Position numbers and translations under genes: made by a program. DNA of 64,000 bases from Bacteroidaceae bacterium (GTDB taxonomy: Bacteria > Bacteroidota > Bacteroidia > Bacteroidales > Bacteroidaceae), in contig JAFYPU010000007.1 of assembly GCA_017547385.1 (NCBI GenBank), positions 1-64,000 of the forward strand, in the 5' to 3' direction. Positions 47,224-56,451 of the stretch are shown here, piece by piece (the first letter of the stretch is position 1; the number at the start of each line of letters is the position of its first letter). Below the pieces are notes generated by a model, which saw only the letters and a program-made list of their open reading frames with translations, ran no database searches and had not been told where the DNA came from.

Positions 47224-47394
47224 CAACATTTTTTTACTAAAACAATACGTGGCTTCCACCTTTTTTCGTAAGTTTGCTACGTCTTCAGACTTTTACGAGA
47301 AAAGCCTATGAAAGTCTGCAGTCCCTCACCGCAAAGTTCCAAGAGCGAGCGGTAATTATGAAAAGCAATTCTAACCATTTTAAAACCTGATAAA

Positions 47395-48306
47395 ATGAAA
47401 CCTACACTTTTTCTCCTCGCAGCAGGAATGGGTAGCCGCTATGGCGGTCTGAAGCAGCTGGACGGCGTAGGCCCTCACGGCGAAACCATCATGGACTATT
47501 CAATTTACGATGCCATCAATGCCGGTTTTGGAAAGCTCGTTTTCGTTATCCGCAAGGATTTTGAAGAAGACTTCCGTCGCATCGTTCTTTCCAAGTATGA
47601 AGGACACATTCCTTGCGAACTCGTGTTCCAAGCCCTTGATGCGCTTCCCGAAGGATTCACCTGCCCGGCTGATCGCACAAAACCCTGGGGAACCAACCAC
47701 GCTGTCATGATGGGCAAGAGCGTCATCAATGAACCGTTTGCCGTTATCAACTGCGACGATTTCTATGATCGCGATGCATTCAAGGTGATGGGTAAGTTCC
47801 TTTCCGAACTTCCCGAAGGAAGCACCGGCAAATACGCCATGGTGGGCTTCCGTGTGGACAACACACTTTCTGAAAGCGGAACCGTGAGCCGCGGTGTGTG
47901 CGAAAACGACGAAAACCACCACTTAAAGAGTGTGGTAGAGCGCACAAAAATCCAGCGCATGGACGGACAGGTGAAATACCTCGATGAAAACGAAGAATGG
48001 GTGGCTATCCCCGACACAACTCCCGTATCCATGAACTTCTGGGGCTTTACCCCCGACTACTTCGCCCACAGCGATGAATTCTTCAAGAACTTCCTGAGCG
48101 ACCCGAAGAACATGGAAAACCTTAAGAGCGAGTTCTTCATTCCTCTCATGGTGGACAAACTCATCAACGACGGCACTGCCACCTGCGAAGTACTTGACAC
48201 AACCTCCAAGTGGTTCGGCGTAACTTATCCCGAAGACCGTCCGGATGTTGTTGCCAAGTTGCAAAAACTCGCCGATGATGGTATCTATCCCGAAAAGATG
48301 TTCTAA
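47395..48306 (+). CDS. Sugar-phosphate nucleotidyltransferase
   Basis: GT-A-fold nucleotidyltransferase: LLAAGMGSRYGGLKQLDGVGPHGE is the NTP-binding signature, and NCDDFYDRDAF is the metal-binding stretch. It is related to glucose-1-phosphate uridylyl-/thymidylyltransferases; the exact sugar is uncertain. 303 aa. It is monocistronic, with a TAAGTTTG -7-like box at 47269-47276, a leader of about 110 nt and its own terminator at 48353-48395. Confidence 0.85.
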   Translation: MKPTLFLLAAGMGSRYGGLKQLDGVGPHGETIMDYSIYDAINAGFGKLVFVIRKDFEEDFRRIVLSKYEGHIPCELVFQALDALPEGFTCPADRTKPWGTNHAVMMGKSVINEPFAVINCDDFYDRDAFKVMGKFLSELPEGSTGKYAMVGFRVDNTLSESGTVSRGVCENDENHHLKSVVERTKIQRMDGQVKYLDENEEWVAIPDTTPVSMNFWGFTPDYFAHSDEFFKNFLSDPKNMENLKSEFFIPLMVDKLINDGTATCEVLDTTSKWFGVTYPEDRPDVVAKLQKLADDGIYPEKMF

Positions 48307-48352
48307 AAATCTTGAGCAAATCGTTCAAAACTTTTCATAGAACACACAAATA

Positions 48353-48395
48353 AAGCACCGCCCTGCTCACATTTCCATGTTGCAGGGCGGTGCTT
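48353..48395 (+). terminator. Intrinsic terminator of the nucleotidyltransferase gene
   Basis: 14-bp perfect stem (aagcaccgccctgc, 48353-48366, with 48382-48395) and a 15-nt loop, followed by a T-rich tail. Confidence 0.85.
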
Positions 48396-48410
48396 GTTTA
48401 TACAAAGAAA

Positions 48411-48440
48411 AAAGATGAACTCCGCATGAAGTTCATCTTT
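48411..48440 (-). terminator. Terminator of tRNA-Lys
   Basis: On the minus strand aaagatgaac pairs with gttcatcttt across tccgcatgaa and is followed by a run of Ts, immediately after the tRNA 3' end. Confidence 0.75.
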
Positions 48441-48443
48441 CCG

Positions 48444-48516
48444 TGATTCGCTTGGGGTTCGAACCCAAGACCCCAACATTAAAAGTGTTGTGCTCTACCA
48501 GCTGAGCTAGCGAATC
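48444..48516 (-). tRNA. tRNA-Lys (anticodon TTT)
   Basis: 73-nt cloverleaf on the minus strand: acceptor gattcgc/gcgaatc, D-arm agctcagctggtagagc, anticodon loop cttttaa with TTT, T-arm ttgggttcgaacccaa. The discriminator is A; CCA is not encoded. Confidence 0.96.
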
Positions 48517-48793
48517 AAACCTTTATTGCTGTTAAGCGAGTGCAAAGGTAGGCATATTCACTGTTACAACCAAACTTTTTCTACACTTTTTTGCTATCCC
48601 ACCGTTTTCACACCCCATTTGGAGGATTCTTCCTGCGTCATTCTTTTCTCTGCCGGTGATGTTCGTTTCGGCTTCAGGGCGGCAGAAACAGCAAAAACCT
48701 TATGATTTGCTTGCGCTTGCGCTCTGCTTGCAGCTACAGTTGACAACTTTGTTCGCAGAAGTGAGGTCTGGGTTCGGAAAATGCTTAAACAAG

Positions 48794-48825
48794 TTTGGCT
48801 TTTCACTCGCCTTGCACTAACTTTG
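48794..48825 (+). promoter_or_regulatory. alaS promoter within a dispersed repeat
   Basis: TTTG (48794-48797), 20-bp spacer, TAACTTTG (48818-48825). The whole segment 48779-48830 is the inverted equivalent of the 73-bp repeat core upstream of the thyA transcript at 37747-37800. The preceding bases 48517-48780 contain no believable gene. Confidence 0.85.
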
Positions 48826-48851
48826 CCGACAAAAATTTAATAATATAATAT

Positions 48852-51482
48852 ATGATGACAGCTAACGAAATACGCGAGTCGTATAAGAAATTCTTCGAAT
48901 CGCAAGGACACTTGGTGGTTCCCTCAGCCCCGATGGTAATAAAGGACGACCCCACCTTGATGTTCACAAACGCCGGTATGAATCAATTCAAGGACATTAT
49001 CCTTGGCAACCGCGAGCCAAAGAGTCGCCGCCAAGCGGATTCACAAAAGTGTCTTCGCGTCAGCGGAAAACACAACGACTTGGAGGAAGTGGGCCACGAC
49101 ACTTACCATCACACTATGTTCGAGATGTTGGGCAACTGGAGCTTTGGCGATTATTTCAAGAAAGAAGCTATTAAATGGGCATACCAATACTTGGTTGAGG
49201 TATTGGGCATCAATCCCAAGGATCTCTATGTAACTGTTTTTGAAGGCTCTCCCGAAGAGGGCATCGGCCGCGACGACGAAGCCGCAAGCTATTGGGCAGA
49301 ATACTTCCCTGCCGACCACATCATCAACGGCAACAAGCACGATAATTTCTGGGAGATGGGCGACACCGGTCCCTGCGGTCCGTGTTCGGAAATCCACATC
49401 GACAGTCGCACTGACGAGGAAAAAGCTGCCGTGCCCGGTGCTTCACTTGTCAACAAGGACAATCCGCAAGTCATCGAGATTTGGAACCTTGTGTTCATGC
49501 AATACAACCGCAAGGCCGACGGCTCACTCGAACCGCTCCCCGCGAAGGTCATTGACACAGGCATGGGCTTCGAACGCTTGGTGCGCGTGATGCAAGGCAA
49601 GAACTCCAACTACGACACCGATGTGTTCCAACCCATCATTCGTAAAATAGGAGAACTCTCAGGCTACACCTATGGCAAGGACGAAAAGGTGGACATCGCC
49701 ATGCGTGTCATCGCCGACCACCTGCGTGCCATCGCTTTCAGCATTGCCGATGGTCAACTTCCCGGAAATGCCAAAGCCGGTTACGTCATCCGCCGCATTT
49801 TGCGCCGTGCCGTGCGCTACGCTTACACTTTCCTGGGTCGCCGCGAAGCCTTCATGTATCTGCTCATCCCCACCCTCGTCAGCGAGATGGGCGAAGCCTA
49901 TCCCGAACTCCCGGCACAACAGAAACTCATTTCTCGCGTGATGCAGGAGGAGGAAGAATCGTTCCTCCGCACCTTGGCCACCGGCATTTCGTTGCTCGAA
50001 AGCGTGATTGCCGAGACCAAAGCAGCCGGAAGCACCGTGGTAAATGGCCAGAAAGCCTTCACATTGTTCGACACCTATGGCTTCCCCCTCGACCTCACGC
50101 AGCTCATTTGCAGCGAGCAGGGTCTCACAGTTGACGAAGAAGGTTTCAACACCGAGATGCAGAAGCAGAAAGAACGTGCCCGCAATGCAGCGTCTGTGGA
50201 AACGGGCGACTGGGTGGTACTGGCCGAAGGCGAAACACAGTTCAAGGGTTGGGACTTCACCGAATACACTTGCCGCATTTTGCGCTACCGCAAGATGCAA
50301 CAGAAGAAGCAGACTTACTATGAATTGGTGCTCGACACTACGCCTTTCTACGGCGAAATGGGTGGCCAGGTAGGCGACAAGGGTGTTTTGGTGAACGAAC
50401 AGGAAACTGTGGAAATCTTTGACACAAAACACGAAAACAATCTGCCCATTCACCTGACCAAGCAACTGCCGGCCAATCCCGCAGCCGAATTTATGGCTTG
50501 TGTGGACGTGGAAGCTCGCCGTGCTTGTGAAGCCAACCACACCGCGACCCACTTGCTCGACCAAGCCTTGCGCGAAGTGCTCGGCACGCATGTCGAACAG
50601 AAAGGCTCGCTCGTAACGCCCGAATATCTGCGCTTCGACTTTTCCCACTTCCAGAAGGTAACTCCCGAAGAACTGCGCGAAGTGGCACGCATCGTGAACG
50701 GCCGCATCCGCGAGGACATCGCCCTTCAGGACCATCGCGACATCCCCATCGAGGAAGCCAAGGAATTGGGTGCCATTGCCCTTTTCGGTGAGAAATACGG
50801 CGACCGCGTTCGCGTGGTGCAATTCGGCGAAAGCGTAGAGTTCTGCGGCGGTTGCCATGCTGCCAGCACCGGCCGCATCGGCTTCATCCGCATTCTTTCC
50901 GAAAGCAGTGTAGCCGCCGGCGTACGCCGCATCGAAGCCATCACAGGCCATGCTGCAGAAGAGAGCCTCTATGCACAAGAAGACATGATGCAGATGGTGA
51001 AAGAATTCTTCAACAATTCGAAAGACCTCACCGCAGCCATACGTCGCTTCGTCGAGGAGAACGAAAACCTCAAGAAGCAGGTGGACGGCTTCGTCAAGGA
51101 GCGTGTTCGCAGTCTGCGCGACCGCCTCATCCAGTCGGCCCTCACCGTAGGCGAAGTGAAACTCGTGAAAGGCATCATTCCCGTAGACATTGCTCCCGAA
51201 GCCGTGAAAGATCTCGCTTTCCAAATTGGCAATACGCTCCCCGAAAAGATGGTGTGCGTGCTCGGCAGCCACAATGACGACAAGCCCCTGCTCACCGTCA
51301 TGCTCAGCAAGGACATGGTGGAGACCGGCGGTCTGCATGCCGGCAACATGGTGCGCGAAGCCGCCAAGCTCATCAAGGGCGGCGGCGGTGGTGCTCCCCA
51401 CTTTGCCACAGCCGGTGGTAAGGACTGCAACGGCCTGGACGAAGCTGTCAACAAGGTAGTGGAACTCGCCGGATTGGCATAA
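48852..51482 (+). CDS. alaS: Alanyl-tRNA synthetase
   Basis: Charges tRNA-Ala. The class II catalytic core opens [27 protein letters not shown] with [12 protein letters not shown]. The editing domain has the zinc-type [11 protein letters not shown] and [13 protein letters not shown] motifs, and the C-terminal oligomerisation domain ends in the glycine-rich [15 protein letters not shown]. Length (876 aa) is full. Two adjacent ATGs (48852, 48855) are possible starts. The antisense frame of 716 codons over this gene is a shadow. Confidence 0.97.
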   Translation: MMTANEIRESYKKFFESQGHLVVPSAPMVIKDDPTLMFTNAGMNQFKDIILGNREPKSRRQADSQKCLRVSGKHNDLEEVGHDTYHHTMFEMLGNWSFGDYFKKEAIKWAYQYLVEVLGINPKDLYVTVFEGSPEEGIGRDDEAASYWAEYFPADHIINGNKHDNFWEMGDTGPCGPCSEIHIDSRTDEEKAAVPGASLVNKDNPQVIEIWNLVFMQYNRKADGSLEPLPAKVIDTGMGFERLVRVMQGKNSNYDTDVFQPIIRKIGELSGYTYGKDEKVDIAMRVIADHLRAIAFSIADGQLPGNAKAGYVIRRILRRAVRYAYTFLGRREAFMYLLIPTLVSEMGEAYPELPAQQKLISRVMQEEEESFLRTLATGISLLESVIAETKAAGSTVVNGQKAFTLFDTYGFPLDLTQLICSEQGLTVDEEGFNTEMQKQKERARNAASVETGDWVVLAEGETQFKGWDFTEYTCRILRYRKMQQKKQTYYELVLDTTPFYGEMGGQVGDKGVLVNEQETVEIFDTKHENNLPIHLTKQLPANPAAEFMACVDVEARRACEANHTATHLLDQALREVLGTHVEQKGSLVTPEYLRFDFSHFQKVTPEELREVARIVNGRIREDIALQDHRDIPIEEAKELGAIALFGEKYGDRVRVVQFGESVEFCGGCHAASTGRIGFIRILSESSVAAGVRRIEAITGHAAEESLYAQEDMMQMVKEFFNNSKDLTAAIRRFVEENENLKKQVDGFVKERVRSLRDRLIQSALTVGEVKLVKGIIPVDIAPEAVKDLAFQIGNTLPEKMVCVLGSHNDDKPLLTVMLSKDMVETGGLHAGNMVREAAKLIKGGGGGAPHFATAGGKDCNGLDEAVNKVVELAGLA

Positions 51483-51520
51483 CAATTCTGTAAACACACT
51501 TCCAACTGTCTGAAATAGGA

Positions 51521-51551
51521 AAGGCGACCCCCCTCGTAGGTCGCCTTTTTT
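51521..51551 (+). terminator. alaS terminator
   Basis: Stem aaggcgacc/ggtcgcctt (51521-51529 with 51539-51547) followed by six Ts, 39 bp after the stop. Confidence 0.9.
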
Positions 51552-51575
51552 ATGTATTCGGCATATACAAAAATT

Positions 51576-51630
51576 CGCAAGGCGTTCAGAAAATTCTGCA
51601 GTGCTTGTAGAAAATTCTGAACGCCTTGCG
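51576..51630. repeat. 16-bp inverted repeat (CGCCTTGC hairpin family)
   Basis: Arms cgcaaggcgttcagaa (51576-51591) and its complement (51615-51630). The inner bases repeat agaaaattctg, the same module as at 42956-43004. Confidence 0.75.
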
Positions 51631-51667
51631 GATTTTTGCACAGAGCATGCACAAAACAAAAGATAGT

Positions 51668-51700
51668 TTTGTTTAATTTTCAGATAAAAGACTAAATTTG
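51668..51700 (+). promoter_or_regulatory. Promoter of the BACON lipoprotein gene
   Basis: TTTG (51668-51671), 21-bp spacer, TAAATTTG (51693-51700), a strong Bacteroidota match. It gives a leader of about 305 nt before the ATG at 52012. Confidence 0.8.
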
Positions 51701-52011
51701 CGGCAAACCAAGAAAACAAATGCCTATGGTATAAACAAATCGACCCAACAAGACATACAAACTGAGCGTTAGCTTTTGTTTCTGTTACCCGAAATCTGGA
51801 AAATTTCATAGCCTAATAGGAAACTTAAGTCATAACGCCCGCGCTCTATAGGCGTGGGCTTGACTGTATTCCATTAGGCAGGTATTCCAGAACCTCGGGT
51901 AAGGAATGTGAAAGTCGGCTTCGCGCCCTTTTTGTATCCCTCTTCCGCGTTTCATCTACCATTACCCAAGCCTATGAAGCCGAGGCAAAATTTTCTAAAA
52001 CTTTTCATCTT
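51701..52011 (+). ncRNA. Long 5' leader with probable RNA structure
   Basis: No gene; the transcript leader is unusually long. A first hairpin pairs agtca (51828-51832) with tgact (51861-51865) around an 8-bp gcccgcgc/gcgtgggc stem. A second pairs attcc (51868-51872) with ggaat (51903-51907) around ggt/acc. A cis-regulatory element is possible; I do not recognise a named riboswitch. Confidence 0.45.
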
Positions 52012-53811
52012 ATGAGAAACTCATTCCTTAGAAAATGGCTACCCACATTGTTTATGTTTGCCATCCTCGGCATTTTTGCCGCCTGCTCCGAAGACATTTC
52101 AGATGAAATCGCCATAGACCCGAATAAGGAAGTACCCGATCCTGCCGGCACTGTACAACTTTCGATGCGTAATTCCGATAATGGACAAACTGAATTAGAC
52201 CAAATATACATCGAGAATGAGAACTTCCGTGGTCATGAAGGAGCTCACTATTTCACTTCTCTTGGACCGGTAAACGGATTAGGAAATGTGGCTCACATCC
52301 CTACGAGTGGATGGGCTTCGAGTGTTGCCGTCGTCCCCGGACATGGATATGTTGCTTATTCCGCCGGCGATTCTTATTGGGGTATACCCCAAAGATGGTA
52401 TCGCATATATGTAACCGACTATATCGTTAGTACATCCGGCGGCATCATCGGCGCAAAAGTGAAATACCAAGCCCCATTTAAAGGAAGCGACGAAGTCATC
52501 GACCTCGGCATGAAGGAAATAACCTTGAATACGAAGGGCGACACTATCGCCCTGCCTTTCAAAAACAGCGGAGTCATCTTGTTTCATGCCTCCACAGACT
52601 GTCCACAACTCAGCGTAGCGAAGATGTCTACCTACGATCATTCTTTCCTTACCAACGGCATAGTCATCACTTCCGAAGCCAACAACTCAGATACTCCCGT
52701 AGAGGGCACTGTTACACTGACCACACTGCACGGAAAGAAAACTACGCTTAAAGTTATCATTGCCGGCGCGAAGCCTTTTATTGAGTTAGAGCAAGAGAAA
52801 GCGAAAGTTTCTGCAGCACAACAAACCAGCGATATAGCATTTACCACCAACATCTCGGCCGACGAACTCACCATCAGCGGTGCTCCGACTTGGTGTAAAG
52901 CTGAATTAATCAGCAATGAGAAGAATAATGCAGCCCAAAAGAATGCTGTAAAATTCATCGGAAGCCGTGCAATCAACCAAGAAGAAGCCACATTAGCGGC
53001 CTCCGGAGTTTCAAACATAAAGCTCAGATTGACATTCAGCGAGAACGAAAGTCAGAAGGACCGTTCGGCCAATATCACCATCAAGAGCAAGGATGGCAAG
53101 ACATCTGTTCAACTTCCCATCGTGCAAGAAGGTGTTGTCCTCGAAGTCAAGAGAAATAAAATAGGATTTGAAAGATTTCCAGCATATACGATTATCACTC
53201 TCAACACCACGGTCAAGAATTGGGAAGCAGAGAGTTCTGAGGATTGGTGCAGCTTATCCAAATCTGGGAATCAACTCTTTATCGACGTAGAAGCCACTAC
53301 CATCGACCGAACGGCCATCATTAGTTTCAAAGGCTTTGACACCAAAATCACCGTACGCCAAAGCAAATATGCCGTAGGCGATGAATTCAGTGAAGATGGA
53401 GTAGAAGGAATCGTAGGATATATTGGTGACAGTGTGCGTTATGTTTGCAAGAAATTGCCTGAATGTGTTTGGAGTTACAAAAATGAGGGAGTCGGTGCAA
53501 CAAGTACTACAGACGGAGAATATAATATGGCACAAATTAAAAAAATTCCATATTGGGAAGAGGACTATATTGCATTTTTAGCTTGTGATAGACTTAACAA
53601 CAACAAAGTTTCTGGTTGGTATCTACCCGCAGTTGAAGAATTAAGATTGATACGCACATCTCACAGCTATTTTCAAGAAGACTTGTGGTCTTCCACCGAA
53701 TTAGAGGAAAGTGTAAATAGCGCTTACTGTGTTGACCTGCGACGTGGTGGTGCTGTATCCTGGAGATTCAAGAATGAAATGCGTACTATAATAGCCATAC
53801 ACAAATTTTAA
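52012..53811 (+). CDS. Surface lipoprotein with BACON-like domain
   Basis: Signal peptide with a lipobox (GIFAAC, cysteine about residue 25), so it is lipid-anchored, probably on the outer membrane. Ig-like/BACON-type segments follow; the clearest is about 380-455 (LEVKRNKIGFERFPAYTI, WEAESSEDWCSLSKSGNQL). The last 130 residues (YAVGDEF, SGWYLPAVEELRLIR, WSSTELEES) match the DUF1566-type domain of many Bacteroidota surface proteins. The ligand is unknown. The gene stands alone between strong promoter and terminator. Confidence 0.85.
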   Translation: MRNSFLRKWLPTLFMFAILGIFAACSEDISDEIAIDPNKEVPDPAGTVQLSMRNSDNGQTELDQIYIENENFRGHEGAHYFTSLGPVNGLGNVAHIPTSGWASSVAVVPGHGYVAYSAGDSYWGIPQRWYRIYVTDYIVSTSGGIIGAKVKYQAPFKGSDEVIDLGMKEITLNTKGDTIALPFKNSGVILFHASTDCPQLSVAKMSTYDHSFLTNGIVITSEANNSDTPVEGTVTLTTLHGKKTTLKVIIAGAKPFIELEQEKAKVSAAQQTSDIAFTTNISADELTISGAPTWCKAELISNEKNNAAQKNAVKFIGSRAINQEEATLAASGVSNIKLRLTFSENESQKDRSANITIKSKDGKTSVQLPIVQEGVVLEVKRNKIGFERFPAYTIITLNTTVKNWEAESSEDWCSLSKSGNQLFIDVEATTIDRTAIISFKGFDTKITVRQSKYAVGDEFSEDGVEGIVGYIGDSVRYVCKKLPECVWSYKNEGVGATSTTDGEYNMAQIKKIPYWEEDYIAFLACDRLNNNKVSGWYLPAVEELRLIRTSHSYFQEDLWSSTELEESVNSAYCVDLRRGGAVSWRFKNEMRTIIAIHKF

Positions 53812-53871
53812 ATTCCTCAAGAGAATTGTGAGAAGTTGAAAAATACAGTCCCCAACCATCATCATCCATTC

Positions 53872-53901
53872 AGGCGACCCTCGCGAGGGTCGCCTTTTTA
53901 T
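53872..53901 (+). terminator. Terminator of the BACON lipoprotein gene
   Basis: Perfect palindrome aggcgaccctcgcgagggtc plus gcct (53872-53895) followed by five Ts. Confidence 0.9.
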
Positions 53902-53950
53902 GTTCTCAAAGCATTTTCATTCTTCGCAAGGCACTTCACAAACAATCACA

Positions 53951-54046
53951 AGGCTTTCAACCAAATTCTGAAAGCCTCGCAGCTAAACTGGCAAGGCCTG
54001 CCAGAAAATTGGCAAGCCGTGCCAAAAAAGTGGCAGGCCTTGCCAG
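53951..54046. repeat. Cluster of hairpin repeats
   Basis: First aggctttca/tgaaagcct (53951-53959 with 53969-53977), then 16-bp arms ctggcaaggcctgcca (53988-54003) with 54031-54046, with a third tggca/tgcca hairpin between them. It belongs to the same A/T-flanked GC-hairpin style as 42956-43004 and 51576-51630. No gene is visible in 53896-54341. Confidence 0.65.
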
Positions 54047-54117
54047 TTTTGCTGAAATGGGAGTAAAAAGTTAACGTCGGGCTACGAAATCTTTCGTTAT
54101 TGAGCTAATGAATTTCT

Positions 54118-54161
54118 CCGGCTTACCGCTTGCGAAAAACTGCGATGCGATGACTCACGCC
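54118..54161. repeat. Left 44-bp direct repeat flanking the R-M genes
   Basis: 43 of 44 bases match 56408-56451. The sequence equals the last codons and stop of the GH10-like gene, whose intact end is the right copy. One difference (a for g at 54139) would change Ala to Val in that reading. Offset between copies is 2290 bp. Confidence 0.93.
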
Positions 54162-54341
54162 TCGCAGCAAAAGTAATTTCCCCATAATCGGTAGTATTAA
54201 TGTAAACCTGCCGGTCATAATAACCAGCGATGGCATTTTGTCGCAAAAAGGTGCAACGAAGCCGCTACAAAACGAACGCGACGCAAATTGTACCCTGCAA
54301 ATGCCAAAAGTCCTGTTATTTTCACTAATTTTACAGGCGCG

Positions 54342-55556
54342 ATGAATGCCAAGACATTAAAAATAGTTCCGAAGATAAAATATGGCGACGAGCGACTTGC
54401 TTTGCTCTCCCACTATATGCACACTCGCGACATGGTCGCAGGAGATTGCTACCGAAACGAAGCGGAAGCGTTATTGTGCAAGGGGCAACCCATGACGGAC
54501 GCGGAAGTATCTATTGCCTGCGAACCCGTGGTGCAGTATAACCTTTTTCCCGAATTTTACTCCGTGCCGTTTCCGCCGTCGCTGGAACAGTCTGTACCAT
54601 TCATTGACCTTTTTGCCGGTATTGGCGGCATACGCCTACCGTTTGACGAATTAGGCTACAACTGCGTATTCACTTCCGAATGGGACGCGAAAGCCTGCCA
54701 AACATACTTCGCCAACTTTGGTATATATCCCTTTGGCGACATCACAAAGATACCCGCCGAGCGTATCCCTGCTCACAAACTGCTGCTAGCAGGCTTCCCG
54801 TGTCAGGCGTTCTCAATTATGGGCAAGATGAAAGGATTTGAAGACACGCGTGGCACAATGTTTTTTGAGATCGAGCGCATATTGAAGCACCACTGCCCGC
54901 CCTACATACTGCTTGAAAACGTAAAGCAACTCGTAGGACACGACGGCGGACGTACTTTCAAAGTCATCCTTGAGCACTTGGATGCTCTGGGTTATTTCGT
55001 GAAGTGGAAAGTGCTCAACGCGCTTGATTTCGGACTGCCGCAGAAGCGTGAGCGTGTCATCATCGTGGGCTTTACCGACAAGGCCGACTACGAGCGGTTC
55101 AACTTTGATTTCACGCCACAAAAGCACGACCTTGCCGCTATCCTTGAAGACGAAGCAAACATTGACAAGACGCTTTACGCTTCCGACCACATCATTGCGC
55201 GGCGCAGAGAGCAGACATTAGGCAAGAAAGTGTTTTACCCCTCCATTTGGCATGAGAATAAGGCTGGCAATGTGTCCGTACTTGACTATTCTTGTGCATT
55301 GCGAACGGGGGCTTCATATAACTACCTGCTTGTGAACGGCGTGCGCCGACCCACATCCCGTGAACTCCTGCGCCTGCAAGGTTTCCCCGAAGAGTTCAGA
55401 ATTACAGTTACCCACCAAGACATACGCCGACAAACGGGAAACTCCGTGGCTGTTCCGATGATACGAATGGTGGCACGCAAGATAGACAACATCATAAAAA
55501 GCAAAGAAAATGAAGCATCCACGTTTACGCGACTCAAAACGGCTCCTTACGCTTGA
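54342..55556 (+). CDS. DNA (cytosine-5) methyltransferase, type II
   Basis: Modification enzyme of a restriction-modification system. Motifs in order: I PFIDLFAGIGGIR, IV GFPCQAFS with the catalytic cysteine, VI LLENV, VIII LPQKRERV, X RRQTGNSVAVP. About 90 residues precede motif I. A TTG at 54288 would add 18 codons; the ATG at 54342 is preferred. Length 404 aa. It overlaps the endonuclease gene by 47 bp. The target site cannot be read from the sequence. Confidence 0.92.
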   Translation: MNAKTLKIVPKIKYGDERLALLSHYMHTRDMVAGDCYRNEAEALLCKGQPMTDAEVSIACEPVVQYNLFPEFYSVPFPPSLEQSVPFIDLFAGIGGIRLPFDELGYNCVFTSEWDAKACQTYFANFGIYPFGDITKIPAERIPAHKLLLAGFPCQAFSIMGKMKGFEDTRGTMFFEIERILKHHCPPYILLENVKQLVGHDGGRTFKVILEHLDALGYFVKWKVLNALDFGLPQKRERVIIVGFTDKADYERFNFDFTPQKHDLAAILEDEANIDKTLYASDHIIARRREQTLGKKVFYPSIWHENKAGNVSVLDYSCALRTGASYNYLLVNGVRRPTSRELLRLQGFPEEFRITVTHQDIRRQTGNSVAVPMIRMVARKIDNIIKSKENEASTFTRLKTAPYA

Positions 55557-56244
55557 ACCATACGCATTGAACGAAATACCCGAAAGCATCATCCGCAAAG
55601 TAGGACGCAGACTTGTCTATATGCTCTGTATCGGTCGCACCGACCTAACGGGCGACGATTGGGGTAACGTCTTTGCTGATGCCGTTGGCGGCAAACACTT
55701 GCAGTCGCCTGTAGGTATTGCCGATGTTACTTTTGAGAAAATGGCTTGGTCAATGAAGACCGTCAAGAAGACCAACCCTCACCAAGACGGCACAGCACTA
55801 CGACTCATCAGCGGACGTTGCTCGCCCGACTATTCCTATGGCATCACCGACCCGCACGAGGACATACAGAAAACGGGGCGTGCCGTGCTGAATATCTGGA
55901 ATGAGCGCGTAAACATCGCCTACGACCACTTCAACCCCGTGCGCACCTCTGTGCTTGTGCGCTCTAATGACCTCTTGACCTACACGCTCTTCGAAGAAGA
56001 GAACCACCGATACACCACCAATGCTTATCATTGGGAAGAGAACCGCAATGGCAACCTAATTGGTGTAGACATTGAGACGGGCGAAACGCGTTTCACTTGG
56101 CAACCCCATGGCTCACAATTCACCATCCATACGCGCACACCGAAAAACGCCGTCAAGTTCCGCATACGCCGGCCGCCCGTACTGAGTATGGAAGCCACGC
56201 TGAAACAGATAAACTTCAGCGAGGATTGGATAGAGATTCTCTAA
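55510..56244 (+). CDS. Probable type II restriction endonuclease
   Basis: 244-aa protein translated from a start inside the methyltransferase gene, which couples both. A PD-(D/E)XK-like core is visible: GIADVTFEKMAWSMKTVKK (about 73-91), in which D76 and a SMK triad could bind metal. The C-terminal half has beta-type segments (HGSQFTIHTRTPKNAVKFRI). I do not recognise the specificity family. The partner methyltransferase and the terminator right after it support the role. Confidence 0.75.
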   Translation: MKHPRLRDSKRLLTLEPYALNEIPESIIRKVGRRLVYMLCIGRTDLTGDDWGNVFADAVGGKHLQSPVGIADVTFEKMAWSMKTVKKTNPHQDGTALRLISGRCSPDYSYGITDPHEDIQKTGRAVLNIWNERVNIAYDHFNPVRTSVLVRSNDLLTYTLFEEENHRYTTNAYHWEENRNGNLIGVDIETGETRFTWQPHGSQFTIHTRTPKNAVKFRIRRPPVLSMEATLKQINFSEDWIEIL

Positions 56245-56270
56245 TAGCAACGCACATATATTATATATAA

Positions 56271-56301
56271 AGGCAGCACTTGCGGAAGTGCTGCCTTTTT
56301 C
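56271..56301 (+). terminator. Terminator of the R-M genes
   Basis: Stem ggcagcact/agtgctgcc (56272-56280 with 56287-56295) followed by five Ts. Confidence 0.85.
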
Positions 56302-56407
56302 GTCTGCAACAAAAGATAAAGGACGATAAAGCAAGGTAAGAGTAAACAGGAATTAAAAAGCTGCACATGGCCGCTAATTCTTTCACTATCGAATTTCACA
56401 TTGTTTA

Positions 56408-56451
56408 CCGGCTTACCGCTTGCGAAAAGCTGCGATGCGATGACTCACGCC
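56408..56451. repeat. Right 44-bp direct repeat flanking the R-M genes
   Basis: Forms the 3' end of the GH10-like gene (its stop is at 56415-56413). See the left copy at 54118-54161. The cassette between the copies has no integrase or transposase. Confidence 0.93.

Noticed and set aside
48594-48806. 70-codon minus-strand frame upstream of alaS
   Set aside because: It covers the dispersed promoter repeat and lacks any protein-like feature.
49659-51809. 716-codon antisense frame over alaS
   Set aside because: AlaS motifs are unambiguous on the plus strand; the antisense protein has no recognisable domain and includes alaS terminator sequence.
54288-54341. Upstream TTG start for the methyltransferase
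   Set aside because: It lacks conserved residues; the ATG at 54342 is closer to the family's start, although the TTG cannot be excluded.
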